Assembly (NCBI RefSeq): GCF_030272615.1
Contig: NC_081411.1
Coordinates: 214,752,654 to 214,816,653 of the forward strand
Source: Cryptomeria japonica
Taxonomy: Eukaryota > Streptophyta > Pinopsida > Cupressales > Cupressaceae
DNA length: 64,000 nt
Direction: 5' to 3'
The notes under the pieces are model-generated. The model saw only the letters and a list, made by a program, of their open reading frames with translations, did no database searches and had not been told where the DNA came from. Shown one piece after another: positions 1 to 16,262 of this stretch (the first letter of the stretch is position 1; every line of letters begins with the position of its first letter). Both the position numbers and the translations under genes were made by a program.

Positions 1-839
1 TAGGTAGTGAATATATATAGAACTATAGAGAAGATGGATGTGGAAAATATAACCAATAGGATCTGGCCATCAAGTGATCTAAAAATAGTAAATTCTTGTT
101 TATTTTAGTATAGTGACCCTTCAACATCTTATCTACTAGTTACTAACTGATTAAATTCACTTTATTAGCCTTTAAAATGCTTAATAAAACTAGATGAAAA
201 ACTTAAGGCTAAGGAAAAGTAAATATGCCACTAGAAAAATAAAATCCTAAACTAACACCTCCTTAAGAATAAATTAGGTGGGTGAAATGGATGATGAACC
301 TTAGCAAATAAGGCTTATGAGATACCCATGTAGATAGAAATCCTCCCAAAGAAGTATCTCACCCTACAAGAGGAAGTATGTCCCCCTAATAATAGAGGGA
401 GAAGAAGTGAAGGTTAAAACATTTAGGAGGGTCAAATATTCATCTATTTAAACTATTTTCTTTTTTTTTCTCCAATTCAAATGTCCTTGCATACTTGAAT
501 GGACTTCAAACAACAACCCCATCTCTCATTAAAAAATATGACCCCTCTCTAATTTATAGGTTCTAGAGACAAGTATAAGACCCCTATATATGTCTTGACT
601 TCAATTTTATAATCTCATATGTATTGAGTTGTATTGTTGATTAAGTCAATTGAGATTATTTTGTTTTTTCTTTGGAGGTGTGTTCCTGGTATTTTTCTCA
701 AGTGTTATATTAATATACATAATTGTAAAACTTAAAAATAGGCTTCAAAGGGAAGAGAGTTAGTAAGGTGTCTACTACAAATATTTTTTTATATCTTCTT
801 ATGTTTGGTTATGATGCAGACCTCAGGGTTGCCCTGTCA

Positions 840-1915
840 AAGATATCTACACATCTAACATTCACATGTACTCGTGTGTTATTTGTGTGTTGTGATAAAT
901 TTGAATAATGAGACATATGTTCATAATAGTGTTGACAATAGAAAACTTGGAGGTGTCTAAGTTAGATAATTGAGTGTCAATAAATTGCAGTTTGTTGTAA
1001 TGCTTAGTTTCTTGTTATAGGAGTTTGTTGTGCTTCTATATAATTATATAAAAAAATCATATTCAATGAATAATATATAATTCCTTTTCTATGTATCTTT
1101 TCTTTGTACTATTATTTTTTTCCATGGATTTTCATGGCGTTAGAGTTAGATTGAACATGACTTTATTATGAGAGTGCCTGGCAAGGAAATGTGAGCATTT
1201 AAAAATTTGATTCTACTATGACATGAGTTGTTTAGGAAAGATAAATTTTATTGTAGACAATAGCATAGATGTGATTGATTAGTTGAAGATTGTGAAACTG
1301 TCAAGAGAAGATAGATCTACTTAACAAAAGTCTATCAAGTGTCATTGAATGAAAATACATCAAAGCTCACTTATACAACTTGAAAGCCCTTATTTGAAGC
1401 ATGCCACTTATAGTGTAATGGCTATAGGAGAGGGGTGATCTACCTAGAAAACAATTTGAAAGTGTCTTATTGCTGTACTATTTTTGCCACCATCAATTTT
1501 GTTGTTAATGTTGGCCAGTTGGACATGCAAAGTATGAAAAATAAATAAAAGTCATCATAATTAATACTATTTATTGGAAAAACCAAAGCAAATTAATTTT
1601 TTTTTAAAAGGAAATCAACATGCCTCCATTTATAGTTAGGAGGACAAGATGTGCTTTAGGTTTCAAAGGAGCAGCGATGCATTCATTTGATAGTTTAGTG
1701 AACATCTGGTTATAGGGAGGGTGTTGGGGATAACTACATATCAAACATCCACAAATGTGTGTGTTGTCATAGATTTGAAAAAATTAAACATGTGTTAGCA
1801 ATAGTGTTGACAATAAAAATTCTAAAAGTATACACTTTAGATAATCAAATATCAATAAATCATCATTTGCTATCATATTTAATTTCTTGATTATAAGAAT
1901 TGAATGTCCGTTATT
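840..1915. repeat. Two diverged direct copies of a ~190-bp segment
   Basis: Positions about 840-1030 and 1730-1915 align in the same order. Both contain a run reading roughly 'aatagtgttgacaata', then 'agataat', 'tcaataaat', and 'tttcttg.ttata'. They are clearly related but diverged, and about 870 bases apart. They could be remains of a short LTR pair or an old dispersed duplication. No coding sequence lies between them. Confidence 0.5.
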
Positions 1916-2756
1916 GTAATATATATTATAACCATCTTCTTTAATTAATATAAAATTTAGTGTATATATTTCCTTTGTTCTAGAACTGTCCCAAAAGAGA
2001 ACCAACCAAGACAGACTTAAATCAAAATTCAATCCCAAATCTTAAAATAATCAAGGAGGACAGTAGAAACCCAACCATAACACTATCTTGCACACAGTTT
2101 TCAATCAAACGTATAGACTTTTAAGTTTTGATCTGATACCAATCAAGTTGGCATGAGAAAGTATTTTATTATGTTTTTAGCTCTCCTATTTTCCCAACAC
2201 AGACTTCCCATTTTTTACGTAACATTGATGTTTTCTTTTAGTTGTAGATCAACATGCTTTTGTAGCTCTTTCCTTTTTATCTTTTTGTAGCTATTTCCTC
2301 TTTCAACTCACCTAGCTGCCTATCTATCTTTCCCAAGCTTGAAAATCTCCTTCAAAATACATTTACTTTTAACATTCTATTTTATTCGTTATATATCCAT
2401 TAACTGAAGACACTCTTATGATCTTATCAATAATCGTCCGTACTGTTGGTGTTGTTTGTAGGTGCCTCGTGGAATCAGCATAACTGCAAGAGAATGATTT
2501 GAAGACATAGTGAAGACATTTTAGTATTTATTTATTTATTCTTTATGAGAATCGCCTGTGAATGGACGATGCTTCAATAATTGTTGCTGATGTCTATATG
2601 TACATTGAGATTCATGGTGAAAAAAATAGAATTGACTATGCAGTAAACTAAACATCAATTGTATAAGGAATGTGTTCAGTTGAGATATGTGTTCCTTATA
2701 CAACTGATGGCTGCATAACCAATTCTGAAAAAACCATGTAATAACTCGGTGGACAA

Positions 2757-2881
2757 TGTCATGATTTGACTATTCTGTGATATGTTTGTTTTCATTCATC
2801 TATGGGAAATTTTTTCAATTTTGCATGACAAACAGAAGTTCTCATGTTCTCATTGTCATGATTTGACTATTCTGTGATATG
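2757..2881. repeat. Exact 28-bp direct repeat, 97 bases apart
   Basis: The same 28 bases, beginning tgtcatgatttgac, occur at 2757-2784 and 2854-2881. Flanks differ. No function is evident. Confidence 0.8.
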
Positions 2882-4450
2882 AGCGCAAATGTGGATGTTG
2901 CTTGCAGGTTCAATCAATGATGTTTCTGTGATTTTATTTTCATATTTTTCTTTCCTTTTGCATCACCATAAGAATTTATATTTGTAAAGTGCCGCTGCTA
3001 GTGCTGTGTGGATTTCACACCGAAAATCAAATTACTCAAATAACAACTCTCCAAAAGATTTAACCAAAGAAGATAAAATGAAGATAAGATCACAAAATTT
3101 CGTGTGTATGAGTAGAACTGTAAAGTATCGTAGGAATGTTCTTACTATTGGTGGTAATCAAAAGAGACTTCAATTTTTGCCTGCAGTATCAGATAGTTTA
3201 ATATATCTAAATTGTTTTGATTGTGGTATCGGAACTTTGGATGAAGTTTATAATTGTGAATGCAGTTTTTATTTCAAAGTCGTCGGTTGATTTCTAGTGA
3301 CCTTTCCATGAACTTACTGGAAAGTTTCTCCCAGACCTAGTTTTTAGATTTTATTTCAATATTGCCACTACCTTCAGATGACTTTCCATTATAAGAATTT
3401 TAAAGCGCGTTAAAAAATTGACCACCTATTTTATTATAATAATTTGTCAACAAATTAATGAATTTCTAATGGTTTGAAGTATTCTTTCTTTACAAAGAGA
3501 TGTCTTGTAACTGTGATTGATTCTAAATGTATTTTTAACTATATTTGTAAAAATTTTATCGATATAAATATCTAGTAAAATCTGCTAAAAGTTGTACATT
3601 TGTAAAATTTAGAAGCAAAATTTAAGGCCGCTTCACAAAAGTAGGAAAAGATTCCAAATTTTCCTTTCCTAGTAATTAAACAATTGTATGGGAACACTTT
3701 CACTGCTTAAAAATAAGTAGAAACTAGATTTAAGCAATTGCATGGGGACATGGGATATTAGATTAGTTTATTGGATGCATGTGGATCTATCCACTTTAGT
3801 CTGAGATTTTCTTTAAGGTAATGATGTAGGGACATAAGCTGCATTTAGGACTTTCCATCATATAGGTTAATAGATTCCAACAATCTAAATTTTACCAGTT
3901 CATCTCAATGATAATTGAGATCAAATTCAGAATATTGAATATAATATTGTAGGATTTTTATACCTGCGCTATTTTTGAGACAATATATTGAAATTATAAT
4001 TTTTTAAGATAGCGAATTTTTTTTTTTTTTTTTATTTTTTTATTAGACATTACTAATTTTATTTCTAGTTACACGCATAGAATCATTATCCACAAAGATA
4101 AGTTGATTGTACACTCAAAAAGAAATTTCAGCGCCTTTGATTGTTAGTGGTGCAATCTTGTGTTGCTCCTTTACCGCATACAAGAAAATGTTAAAAGCAC
4201 TTGTCCTGTGAGTGCGGAAGACGTGTGGTCGTAAAGACGTTCAGTAGTGAGAAGTCGTCGGGCATAGAACTAACCCAAACTGCCAATATTTTCTCAACAG
4301 ATGTTATGTTTTCTTTTTTTTTGTCTCTCACTTTGTAGAGTTGGGTAAGTTGCATGAGTTTCTCGTTTCTCATCTGCCTGCTGTGGCAGAGACACGTGGC
4401 GCAGAAATAATTTGCTCTCAAATATGTTAGAACCGGAAATTTACAGCTTT

Positions 4451-4550
4451 GAATTCTAATTTTAGAAGTATATTTCTCACAGTTATCTAATACGATAAAT
4501 TCATTTGATTTTAGAAATATATTGCTCACAATTATCCAATACGAAAAATT
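4451..4550. repeat. Tandem duplication of a ~50-bp unit
   Basis: Units 4451-4500 and 4501-4550 share 'ttttagaa.tatatt.ctcaca.ttat' followed by 'aatacga.aaatt', with a few substitutions. It lies about 200 bases past the stop codon of the kinase gene. Confidence 0.7.
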
Positions 4551-4743
4551 AAATTAAATTGTTTATAAATTTAATTAAACTTTGATTGTTACACGCAAAA
4601 TAGATGTTGGTCTTTCTTACATTCTTCTATAACTTCGAGAAGACTGAATTGTAGAAGAATAAATTTATTGAAATTTAAATTGAAATGAAAACGTAACCTA
4701 AATTTCTTAAAAGATGCGAGTAACGTTTTCTGTGTCTGGCTCT

Positions 4744-7802
<3,059 letters not shown>

Positions 7803-8532
7803 CTTGATAGCGCTATTAACGAGCGCTCTCAAGACTCAATCAGGCTGAAAACGTAAGAAGGGAGCAAAATAATAAATCAAAAATATAGTACACCTTATTA
7901 AATTGTTATGATCAAACAAAATAGCATCTTACAGAAAAGATTTCTGGATGCAAAATTTGCCCGGCCGTTATAGTGATGCTATGAAGCGAAATTTTGAGTC
8001 ACAAGGAATTGCAACCTCTTAAAAAGCCTGATCTTGCATTGACAGCCGGCAGTTCTTCGTAAAACCATCTTCTTCGTAGCATCAAAGAATACGCGTAGGA
8101 TAGCGACTTCTGCATCTTCCCAGGGCTTTCCATAAGAAAGGGCACAACAATTCCACATAAAATAAGCGTTGGTTTTTCGTCTCCAATAAACTGCTCGTGC
8201 TCCGAAATTTCAATCTCTTCGCAAAAGAGAGTTTGAGTTTAAAGAGGATATTGAATAAATTCCCCACGTTAGGCTGCTGCATTGACTATCTAACACTCAC
8301 TTTCACATTACGTAATCTGGAGGTGTCCTCATCGAAGCGAGACTAATCTCTTAGTGTGTACGACTCGTTCAATACATCTACCGCCACTGAATGTGCCTCG
8401 GTCGAAAGCTGGGATTTCAAGAATTTCTACATCAAACAGCCAAAAAAATAATGCCATTTAAAAACATTGTAAAGAAAATACTGTACACTGTTCCAGATTC
8501 TAAATAAATAAAATATTCAAGATCCTAAATAC

Positions 8533-8888
8533 CTGATCCGTGAACATTTTTGCACCCTCTGAAATGCCATCAAACAATTTAGAAAAATCTGAGGCAACAG
8601 GCTGCACTAAATCCCTTAACTCCATTCCACTGTCAATTATTTTGCAGCCCAATCCCTGTAAGCATCCGTATAAATTTTAAATCCATCACAAAAAACAGCA
8701 GAAATTAAAAGCAGAGAATTGATGCAAATGTCCTGTACCTGGTTATTGAGAGCAGACAAAACATTATCGATGTAACGTATGAGGAGATTGAGGGACAAGC
8801 CAGAGAGGCCAGTCGTAGAAGAAGATTTGCGAGTAACAGCAGTCTCATTTTGGTTATTGGCAGCTGTACTCGTTGAGGAGTTATTCAT
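8533..8888 (-). CDS. Duplicated first two exons of the kinase gene (copy A)
   Basis: Exon 1A (8888-8739, ATG at 8888) and exon 2A (8655-8533) parallel exons 1B and 2B of the main gene. Shared stretches are LLIRYIDNVLSA and CKIIDSG.ELRDLVQPVASD. Both use AG/GT borders and phase 0. Exon 1A has an extra Asn/Ser/Thr-rich N-terminus of about 17 residues. No equivalent of exon 3 follows, because homology stops at 8408. Copy A could splice into exon 2B at 7618, giving a protein with the module twice, or be an alternative first exon, or be a dead fragment. The sequence alone does not decide. Confidence 0.6.
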
Positions 8889-9345
8889 TTTGTTGCTATT
8901 AACGGGTTCGCTCAATCAGGCTGAAATCTTAGACGAAAAAGATATAAAGAAATCAAAGATATAGCACACCATATTATGATCAAGCATATAACATTTTATA
9001 GATCTGGGCACATAAGTAGCGCTTACCATTTTGAACGATCCTGTGAATTTTGAGTTGCAGGAATTACTACCTCTACAAAAGCCTGATCTCGCATTTTTAG
9101 CCGCCTGTTCTTCGTAAAACCAGCATCTTCGCAGCAACACAGAAAGACGTATAGGACAGAGACATTTGCATCTTCGCAGAGCTTCCCATAAGAAAGAACA
9201 CAATAATTCCACACGGAATAAGTCGCATTGATTTCTCTTCAACAAGTTGCCGTGTGCTCCACAATTTCTAAAATAAAATAAAATTGAAGAGTCAATGTTT
9301 TCTGAGTTGAAAGAGGAATATTCAACGAAGTCCACATTAAGCTTG

Positions 9346-9829
9346 GATAAGATCCAAGGAAAAGGTCTTGTTAATCTCGTGATCGAAGTTGAGTTGTGGT
9401 AATCTCCTTAGTGTTTCCTTTTAACTAATCCATTCATGAGATAGGTAAATGCTCATCTTACTTCGAGTTTATATAAATAAGTTAATAGTGAAATAATTAA
9501 ATATGATTTGATTTAATGAATTTGAATATAATATTTAGATAAATTTTAGATAGAGAGTCATATTAAAAATGATTAAAATTGATTTGTCATAATATTGAGA
9601 TTTTGTAGTTTAATTGCATTAGTGTTTCAAAATTTATTATTTTTAAATAGAATTGGAATCTATTGTTAGGATGGTCACATGGAACGACATATGCTTCATT
9701 TAATTCTAATAAGTAAATTTGTGAGGCACCAAAAGTTCAACTATTGATTTCTATAATTGTTATAAAGAAGGGCTCATTGCAACAATTGAAATGAGGGTTT
9801 CTCACACTTGCTTGCTCTTCACTGAAAGT
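9346..9829. other. AT-rich spacer, nothing recognised
   Basis: No open frame with recognisable content and no clear repeat. Confidence 0.6.
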
Positions 9830-10260
9830 GTCTCTTGCTATTATAGATGGATTACATTTGGTTGGTGATAGGGTGGGTTTGGCGTTTACCAATCATATGG
9901 CCAGGGTGTGTTGTTCCGGGTGAGGACTTGGTTCCTTAGATGCCTCCTTCTATTGGGGAGTTGTCGGCTTCTTTCAAACCATGGGTTGAAGATGTTAAAG
10001 GTATGCAAAGCCCCTCTAAAGGCTCCTCCTTCATTGTTAACTAGAGATGGTAAGGCACCTTCTTTAAAACCTTAGATTTCGCTTGTTATATTCAAGGTTT
10101 GAGTTTTCTCTTGTTGGGAATTTTTATGGAGCTAGGCTAAACATTAACATTATTAGAAAATGGGCCTTGAGAAAATGGCAGGTTTTGTGGAAAGGGTGTT
10201 TGCTATGGAAGGTTTGTGGAAAGGGTGTTGCTATGAGGAAGGGTTTTTCATTGTGAATAA
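9830..10260 (+). pseudogene. LINE ORF1 fragment (DUF4283-like), decayed
   Basis: With stops and shifts, the plus strand reads SLKP, then VGNFYGARLN and IRKWALRKWQ near 10117-10180. This resembles the start of the DUF4283 RNA-binding region in ORF1 of plant non-LTR retrotransposons. No endonuclease or reverse transcriptase was found beside it. It resembles the better preserved copy at 17240-18640. It is a dead remnant. Confidence 0.4.
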
Positions 10261-11058
10261 CTGCAACTCTTTCTTGTAACACTACAAAAAGGTGTGAGAA
10301 TATAAAACTTAAACTTGGGAATCGAAATTCCACTAAAAGAAAATATCTCTTACAGTTTGCGCAAAGACTGAAACATTTGGATTTTTTTATAAGGGTCAAA
10401 TTGCATAGAATATTGAGCAAAAAACATAGCTATGCTACTATAAAAATGTCAACCAAGACAGCAAATAGGAGAAGAATTCTTTTTGAGTTACAAGGGGAAC
10501 AATTTAAGCCAAGAAAGTTCCATGTAGAGTATGGTTATTGACATAGCAAAGATAGTCTCAACAAATCTATGCATGAAAGTTATTTCCAAAAACATACCTC
10601 TCTTAACACCTCTATTGCTTGAGTAATATAACATGTCTAATTGTGCCCATTGAATTACCAATATTGTGGTGGGCCTTTAGGTAATTTGTATGGGAATGTG
10701 AAACATAGAGTGTTGTCTCTGTCCACTCCATCTTAGGTTAGGTCTACGAATTCAAGACTATGACGACCAAGATAATGTACCATAATATATTCAACATGCA
10801 ATAATTGTTAAAGATAAGTGCATCATTAATGAGATTGATCATGTTGTAACCTATCATAGCATCCCATTATTAAACATGGCAATTGCAACTTTCTTTTAGT
10901 GTTTAAGGGCAGTTAATAAAATCAAATACTACCCAATTTTTTTTATACCCTTCACATTATATTCTTAAAGCATGTAATTATCTTATCAAGGGTACAAATT
11001 TAAATGGAATTTTTTTGTACCCAGAAACTCTACATACCACTTATTATTTTGTTGATAG
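10261..11058. other. Spacer before copia-1, nothing recognised
   Basis: AT-rich, without a supported gene or clear repeat. It ends at the 5' LTR of copia-1. Confidence 0.5.
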
Positions 11059-12103
11059 TGTTGGTATTTTGGTATGGTTTTGTCATTGATGTCAACACCT
11101 ACTAAAACACTAGCACTCTGGAGATCCAGTAGGATTCACCGGCAGACAAGTAACTATTGCACAGTTACTGGTATATGGTTCACCGGCAGGATATAATCAT
11201 CACCGGCACTTGGAATGACATGGAAGACACCTGGTAATATCAAAGACATCGTGGGGACACCTTGTTTTGAAGAATTAATCATTGGTATATTCATACTTGC
11301 ATATTTGCTTTTACCGACAAATAGGTCCAGGTTATCTAGGGTTATACCGGCAGGTTTAACTCTTCTAGATCAGCATGGAATGCTATGGAGATAATTAATT
11401 AATGTTGTAAATGCATTGAGCCGACATGTTCAATTGGATATTGTATTAGTTGTAAAATGATTTTATTGTAATATCTTGTAGAGCCGACCTACTATAATTG
11501 GTCTTAGGTTATGGTATAAATATAAGATCTTAAAATCGAATGTGAAATGCGAAGAAGATTGTGTGTGAAGGTATATGCGAGATTTAGCAGAGCTATACAC
11601 GAAGACATCATTTGAAGGTAAAGCTAGGGTTTTGTGAAAGCATATCAGCATTACACCGGTACTGAATCCAGCATATGAAGATGCTATTTTAAGCAGTACA
11701 TTCTTATTGGATTTAACCATCCAATTGTAGTCAGTGTGACTCCCATTTGTGTTTGAGCAGTGAGCTCTAGGCGGTTGGCCTTTCTGCATGTGCAGACCCC
11801 ATTTATGTACACTTACTATCTGCAGTAGTATCATCTGATTATGGGTAAGGTTTCCCACCGTGGTTTTTCCCCTTACAAGGTTTCCATGTACAAATATTGG
11901 TGTTATGTGTTGTGGATGATTTTGTCTTTTGGTTTCATGCATTATTCTTTACCGGTATTACATTTATCAGTTAAATTGTTTCACCGGTATCATAGACTGT
12001 TTCACCGGTATTAAGCAGTAATTTGTTTAAGTGATTTTTGGTTTAATATTTAAGACAACTGATTCACCCCCCCCCCCCTCTCAGTTGTCCCTGGGACCTA
12101 ACA
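11059..12103 (+). mobile_element. copia-1 5' LTR
   Basis: Begins TGTTGGTATTTTGG and ends CCTAACA, the usual inverted TG..CA ends, and is followed by a primer binding site. It holds at least eight copies of a YACCGGYA-type motif (listed as a finding) and a run of 12 C before the 3' end. The matching 3' LTR is missing, so no target duplication can be checked. Confidence 0.8.
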
Positions 12104-12105
12104 AT

Positions 12106-12117
12106 TGGTATCAAAGC
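12106..12117 (+). other. copia-1 primer binding site
   Basis: TGGTATCAAAGC, two bases after the LTR. It matches the initiator-tRNA-Met complement used by most plant copia elements (TGGTATCAGAGC) except for one base. Confidence 0.8.
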
Positions 12118-12159
12118 TAAGTCCTCTTTTGCAGAAGCTTAACAGCTTGAGGAGATCCA

Positions 12160-13137
12160 ATGTCTAGCAACTATTTCAAGAAGGACAGTCCTAAACTTGA
12201 TGGAACTAACTATGGAATATGGAAGATCAGAATGGAGACACATCTGAACTGTATTGGAAAGGATATCTGGGAAGTTACAAATAATGGACATACTTCTCCT
12301 ACAACAACTCAACCAAATCCTCCAAATCTGACTAAAGATGAAGAAAATGATTGCAAGGCAAGAGATGCACTTTTGAGCGCATTATCAGATCAGCAAATCA
12401 TGGGACTATCAGATAGATCTACTACTAAAGCTATATGGGATCATTTGGAAACACTGAATGAAGGAGATTCCACAGTCAAAATTGCAAAACTTGAAAGCTT
12501 CCAGGTCAGGTATGAAAGTCTGAAAATGAAAGAAGATGAAAGAATTTATGCTTTTATGGAAAGATTAAATGAAATTGTTTTGGGTATTAAATGTTGTGGA
12601 GGAACCTTAAATGAAGATGAAATTGTTTCAAAAGTTTTAAGAGGTTTTCCACCGGAATATAAAATGAAGGTTACTGCTATAAATGAACTTAGAACAATGC
12701 CTAACACATCAGTAACTAGGGATACATTGATTGGAAAAATATTAGCCTTTGAAATTGAAGAATTTAGTCCTGCTACTACTATAAAAACAGATCTAGCTTT
12801 CAAAGCATCAACATCATTTGCATCATCATTTAACAAATCTGATTGGAAAGCCTTTTATGCAAGAGAACTTGAAGAAACTAGGAGAGAAAATGAAGAACTT
12901 GAAGAACTTGAAGCACTATTTGCAAGAAAAATGCCTAAAGGTCCAATTGGAAGTAAGTATGAAGGTAAAGCACCCTTTAAATGTTTCAACTACAATAAGA
13001 TTGGTCATATGGCTTCAAGATGCCCTGACAGACATGCTAGGTTAAGAGAAGAAGCTAGAAGAACATACAAACCTAATCCTGAATATCAGAAATATAGATT
13101 AAGGACAATTTTTGTTATGTTGTTGATGAAGGAGTAA
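12160..13137 (+). CDS. copia-1 Gag
   Basis: An open frame of 325 codons starting 43 bases past the primer binding site. The N-terminus (KLDGTNYGIWKIRMETHL) is the UBN2-type gag fold of plant copia elements. A glutamate-rich helix follows, then a nucleocapsid knuckle CFNYNKIGHMASRCP near residue 275. The second cysteine of the CCHC motif is Tyr, so zinc binding is doubtful. Gag ends in a frameshift: pol continues in another frame from about 13140, whereas plant copia elements usually encode one Gag-Pol frame. The particle protein packages RNA in the cytoplasm. Confidence 0.85.
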   Translation: MSSNYFKKDSPKLDGTNYGIWKIRMETHLNCIGKDIWEVTNNGHTSPTTTQPNPPNLTKDEENDCKARDALLSALSDQQIMGLSDRSTTKAIWDHLETLNEGDSTVKIAKLESFQVRYESLKMKEDERIYAFMERLNEIVLGIKCCGGTLNEDEIVSKVLRGFPPEYKMKVTAINELRTMPNTSVTRDTLIGKILAFEIEEFSPATTIKTDLAFKASTSFASSFNKSDWKAFYARELEETRRENEELEELEALFARKMPKGPIGSKYEGKAPFKCFNYNKIGHMASRCPDRHARLREEARRTYKPNPEYQKYRLRTIFVMLLMKE

Positions 13138-13139
13138 CT

Positions 13140-16100
13140 GATGATTCTGATGAGGATCCGGTAGACAATGGATGGGTTTTTGTTGCTATAATAGAAGATC
13201 AACCGGCACCTGCAGTGCAATCGATAGAATAGGCCTTGGCAGCAAAAGTTGAAGTGAAGGATGAGTGGATCATTGACTCAGGATGCTCACATCACATGAC
13301 TGGTGACAAAAGTAAATTCTTGAACTTTCAAGAATATAATGGAGGTCTAGTAAGATTTGGTGATGACAAAGCTTGTTCAATTAAAGGTAAGGGTTCAATA
13401 TCTCTTGATGGTAAGCATAACACTGAAAATGTTTACTATGTTGAAGGTTTAAAGCATAATCTTTTGAGTGTTGGTCAATTAGTAGAGAAAGGATTTCAGT
13501 TACAATTCAAAAATGGTAAATGCAAAATTATGAATAGAATTGGTTTAGAAATTGCAACCGGTAATCAGACCAGAGGTAATATCTTTCATTTGAACAATAG
13601 TGAAAAGACATGTTTGATTGCACACATTGATGAAAGTTGGTTATGGCACAAGAGACTCTGTCATGTAAATTTTGATTGCATGGTAAAAATCAGTACTACT
13701 AAGGCAGTTAAAGATTTACCTAAAATTGTCAAACCTCACAACACAGTGTGTAAGGAATGTCAATTTGGAAAACAGGTTAGAGCTAGTTTTAAAAGTATTC
13801 CAGAGAAATCAAATAATGCTCTTGATTTAATTCATACTTATTTATGTGGTCCAGCTAGAACTAAAAGCTTGCAAGGTGATAGATATTTCATGCTAATCAT
13901 AGATGACTATTCTAGAATGTGCTGGGTTACTTTTCTCAGCAAAAAATCAGAAGCACTTGGAAAGTTTAAACTATTCAAAGCAATGGTTGAAAATGAAACC
14001 AGTAAGAAAATCAAATGTTTAAGATCAAACCAAGGAGGTGAATTCACATCTAAGGAATTCAATGCATTCTGTGAAGTGAATGGAATCAAAAGACAGCTAT
14101 CAGCACCTCCAACACCACAGCAAAATGGGGTTGTTGAAAGGTAAAACAGAACTATCTTGGATGCAGCAAGAAGTATGTTATCAGAAGCAAACCTTCCACA
14201 TATATATTGGAGAGAGGTAGTAAGCACAACGGTCTATACATTCAACAAAGTCTACATCAAAGGTGAAACCGGTAAGGCCCCTCGTGAACTATGGTTTGGT
14301 ATTATTCCTACTCTTAAATATTTCAAAATTTTTGGAAGCAAATGCTATATTAGGAGAGATGAGTATATTGGAAAATTTGATCCTAGAAGTGATGAAGGAA
14401 TATTTCTTGGTTATTCATCTAAGAGCAAAGCATATAGATGTTTTAACAAAAGATTACAGAAAATTGTTGAAAGCACAAATGTAAAGATTGATGAACAATT
14501 TAGAGGAACTTCAAGGTATATGGATTATGAACCGACAACAGAGATTCTGTCAAATGAATCTACACTAAATCCACCAGCACAGAATGAAGATCCAATTACA
14601 CCAGTATCATCTGAAAATTCCACAATAATTGAAGAACAACAACAAACAAAGACACCCCGGTATGTAGGATTGAATCATTTTGAAGATCAGATAATTGGAA
14701 ATAAATATAGAGGAGTTATGACAAGAGGAAGATTGGCAAATGAAGAGGTATGTCTTATTTCTCAAATTGAACCATCATCAATTAATGAAGCATGTGAAGA
14801 TAAATTTTGGATTAAAGCTATGGAAGAAGAATTAGAGCAAATTGAGAAAAATAACACTTGGACATTAGTTCCCCAGCCTAAAGATAAAAATGTTATTGGA
14901 ACCAAATGGGTTTTTAGAAACAAACTTAATTAAGATGGTAAAATAATTAGAAATAAAGCAAGATTAGTGTGTAAGGGATATTCTCAAAAGGAAGGAATTG
15001 ATTGCAATGAAACCTTTGCACCGGTAGCTAGAATTGAGGCAGTGAGATTATTTTTGGCTTTTGCAGCTCATAAAAACTATAAGGTATATCAGATGGATAT
15101 TAAATGTGCATTCTTGAATGGAATTCTTGAAGAAGAGGTTTACATTGAACAGCCTGATGGATTTTCTTTAACATAAGACAAAGATATGGTTTGCAGGTTA
15201 AAGAAAGCTTTGTATGGGTTGAAGCAAGCTCCAAGAGCTTAGTATGCAAGATTAGATAAATATCTTTTAGAGATTGGTTTTTCTAAAGGTAATGCAGACA
15301 GTAATTTATACTATAAAGTAACTAATAATGACATCTTGGTTATAGAAGTTTTTGTTGATGATATAATCTTTGGAGGAGAAGATGGATTATGTAAAGATTT
15401 TTCTATCAAAATGCAGCAAGAATTTGAAATGTCTATGATAGGAGAAGTAAAATTCTTTTTAGGATTATAGATCTCTCAAACTGACAGTGGTATATTTTTG
15501 AGTCAATAAAAGTACTTAAAAGAGCTACTAAAGAAATTTGGGATGGAAAACTCTAAACCGGTAAGTACACCTATGACTACAAATGACAAATTATCAATCA
15601 GAGATGAATCAACACCGTTAATCCAACCAGGTACAAATCTATGATAGGAGGTTTACTGTATTTAACACAAACAAGACTAGATATTATGAATGCAGTATGT
15701 ATTGTTTCAAGATTTCAAAGTAATCCTAAGGAAAATCATGAATCAACAGTAAAAAGGATTTTTCAGTACTTACAAGGCACTACAAATCTTGGATTATGGT
15801 ATCCTAGAGATGAAAATTTTGAATTGTGTGCATATACAGATGCAAATTGGGTAGGAGATGTAGATGACAGGAAAAGCACCACCGGCGGAGCATTTTTCCT
15901 TGGAAGCAGATTAATTTCTTGGTTAAGCAAGAAATAGAGTTGCACATCTTTATCAACAGCAGAATCAGAATATGTTGCAGCAGCAACAAACTATACACAG
16001 GTATTATGGCTTAAACAAATGTTAAAGGACATAAAGGTGAATTGCAAGGAACCTATAACTATCTATTGTGATAACACTGCAGCAATTGATATATCCAAGA

Positions 16101-16262
16101 ATCCGGTCGGGTACTACATTCTAAGACTAAACATGTTTCTATCAAAGTGAACTTTCTAAAAGAAAATGTTGAAACAAAATAGGTCAAACTGGTTTATGTA
16201 AAAACTAAAGAGCAGATTGCAGATATTTTTACTAAACCTCTACCTAATGAGACTTATGAATG
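13140..16262 (+). pseudogene. copia-1 Pol (PR-IN-RT-RH), broken
   Basis: Domain order is that of Ty1/copia. Protease: IDSGCSHHM near 13270. GAG-pre-integrase: WLWHKRLCHVNF near 13640, with the integrase zinc region after it. Integrase core: IIDDYSRMCW near 13900 and PPTPQQNGVVER near 14110. The second catalytic Asp is replaced (LRSNQGGEF). Reverse transcriptase: [20 protein letters not shown] and FVDDIIFGG near 15350. RNase H: CAYTDANWVGD near 15825 and LSTAESEY near 15952. In-frame stops lie at 14142, 14931, 15174 and about 15240, with a frameshift before 15641. Homology ends near 16260 without a polypurine tract or LTR. Confidence 0.85.

Larger units (their letters stand above)
1..4740. other. 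AT-rich intergenic flank, no supported gene
   Basis: I see no gene here. Open frames are short and have no recognisable domain. The stretch holds three small repeats listed separately. A reverse-strand match to the usual copia primer-binding sequence lies near 2131-2150 (TTGGTATCAGATC on minus), but no LTR or gag accompanies it. The part nearest 4744 is the 3' flank of the kinase gene. Confidence 0.6.

Noticed and set aside
3006-3290. 94-codon plus-strand ORF
   Set aside because: It starts at GTG, has no recognisable domain and sits in AT-rich flank; chance is enough.
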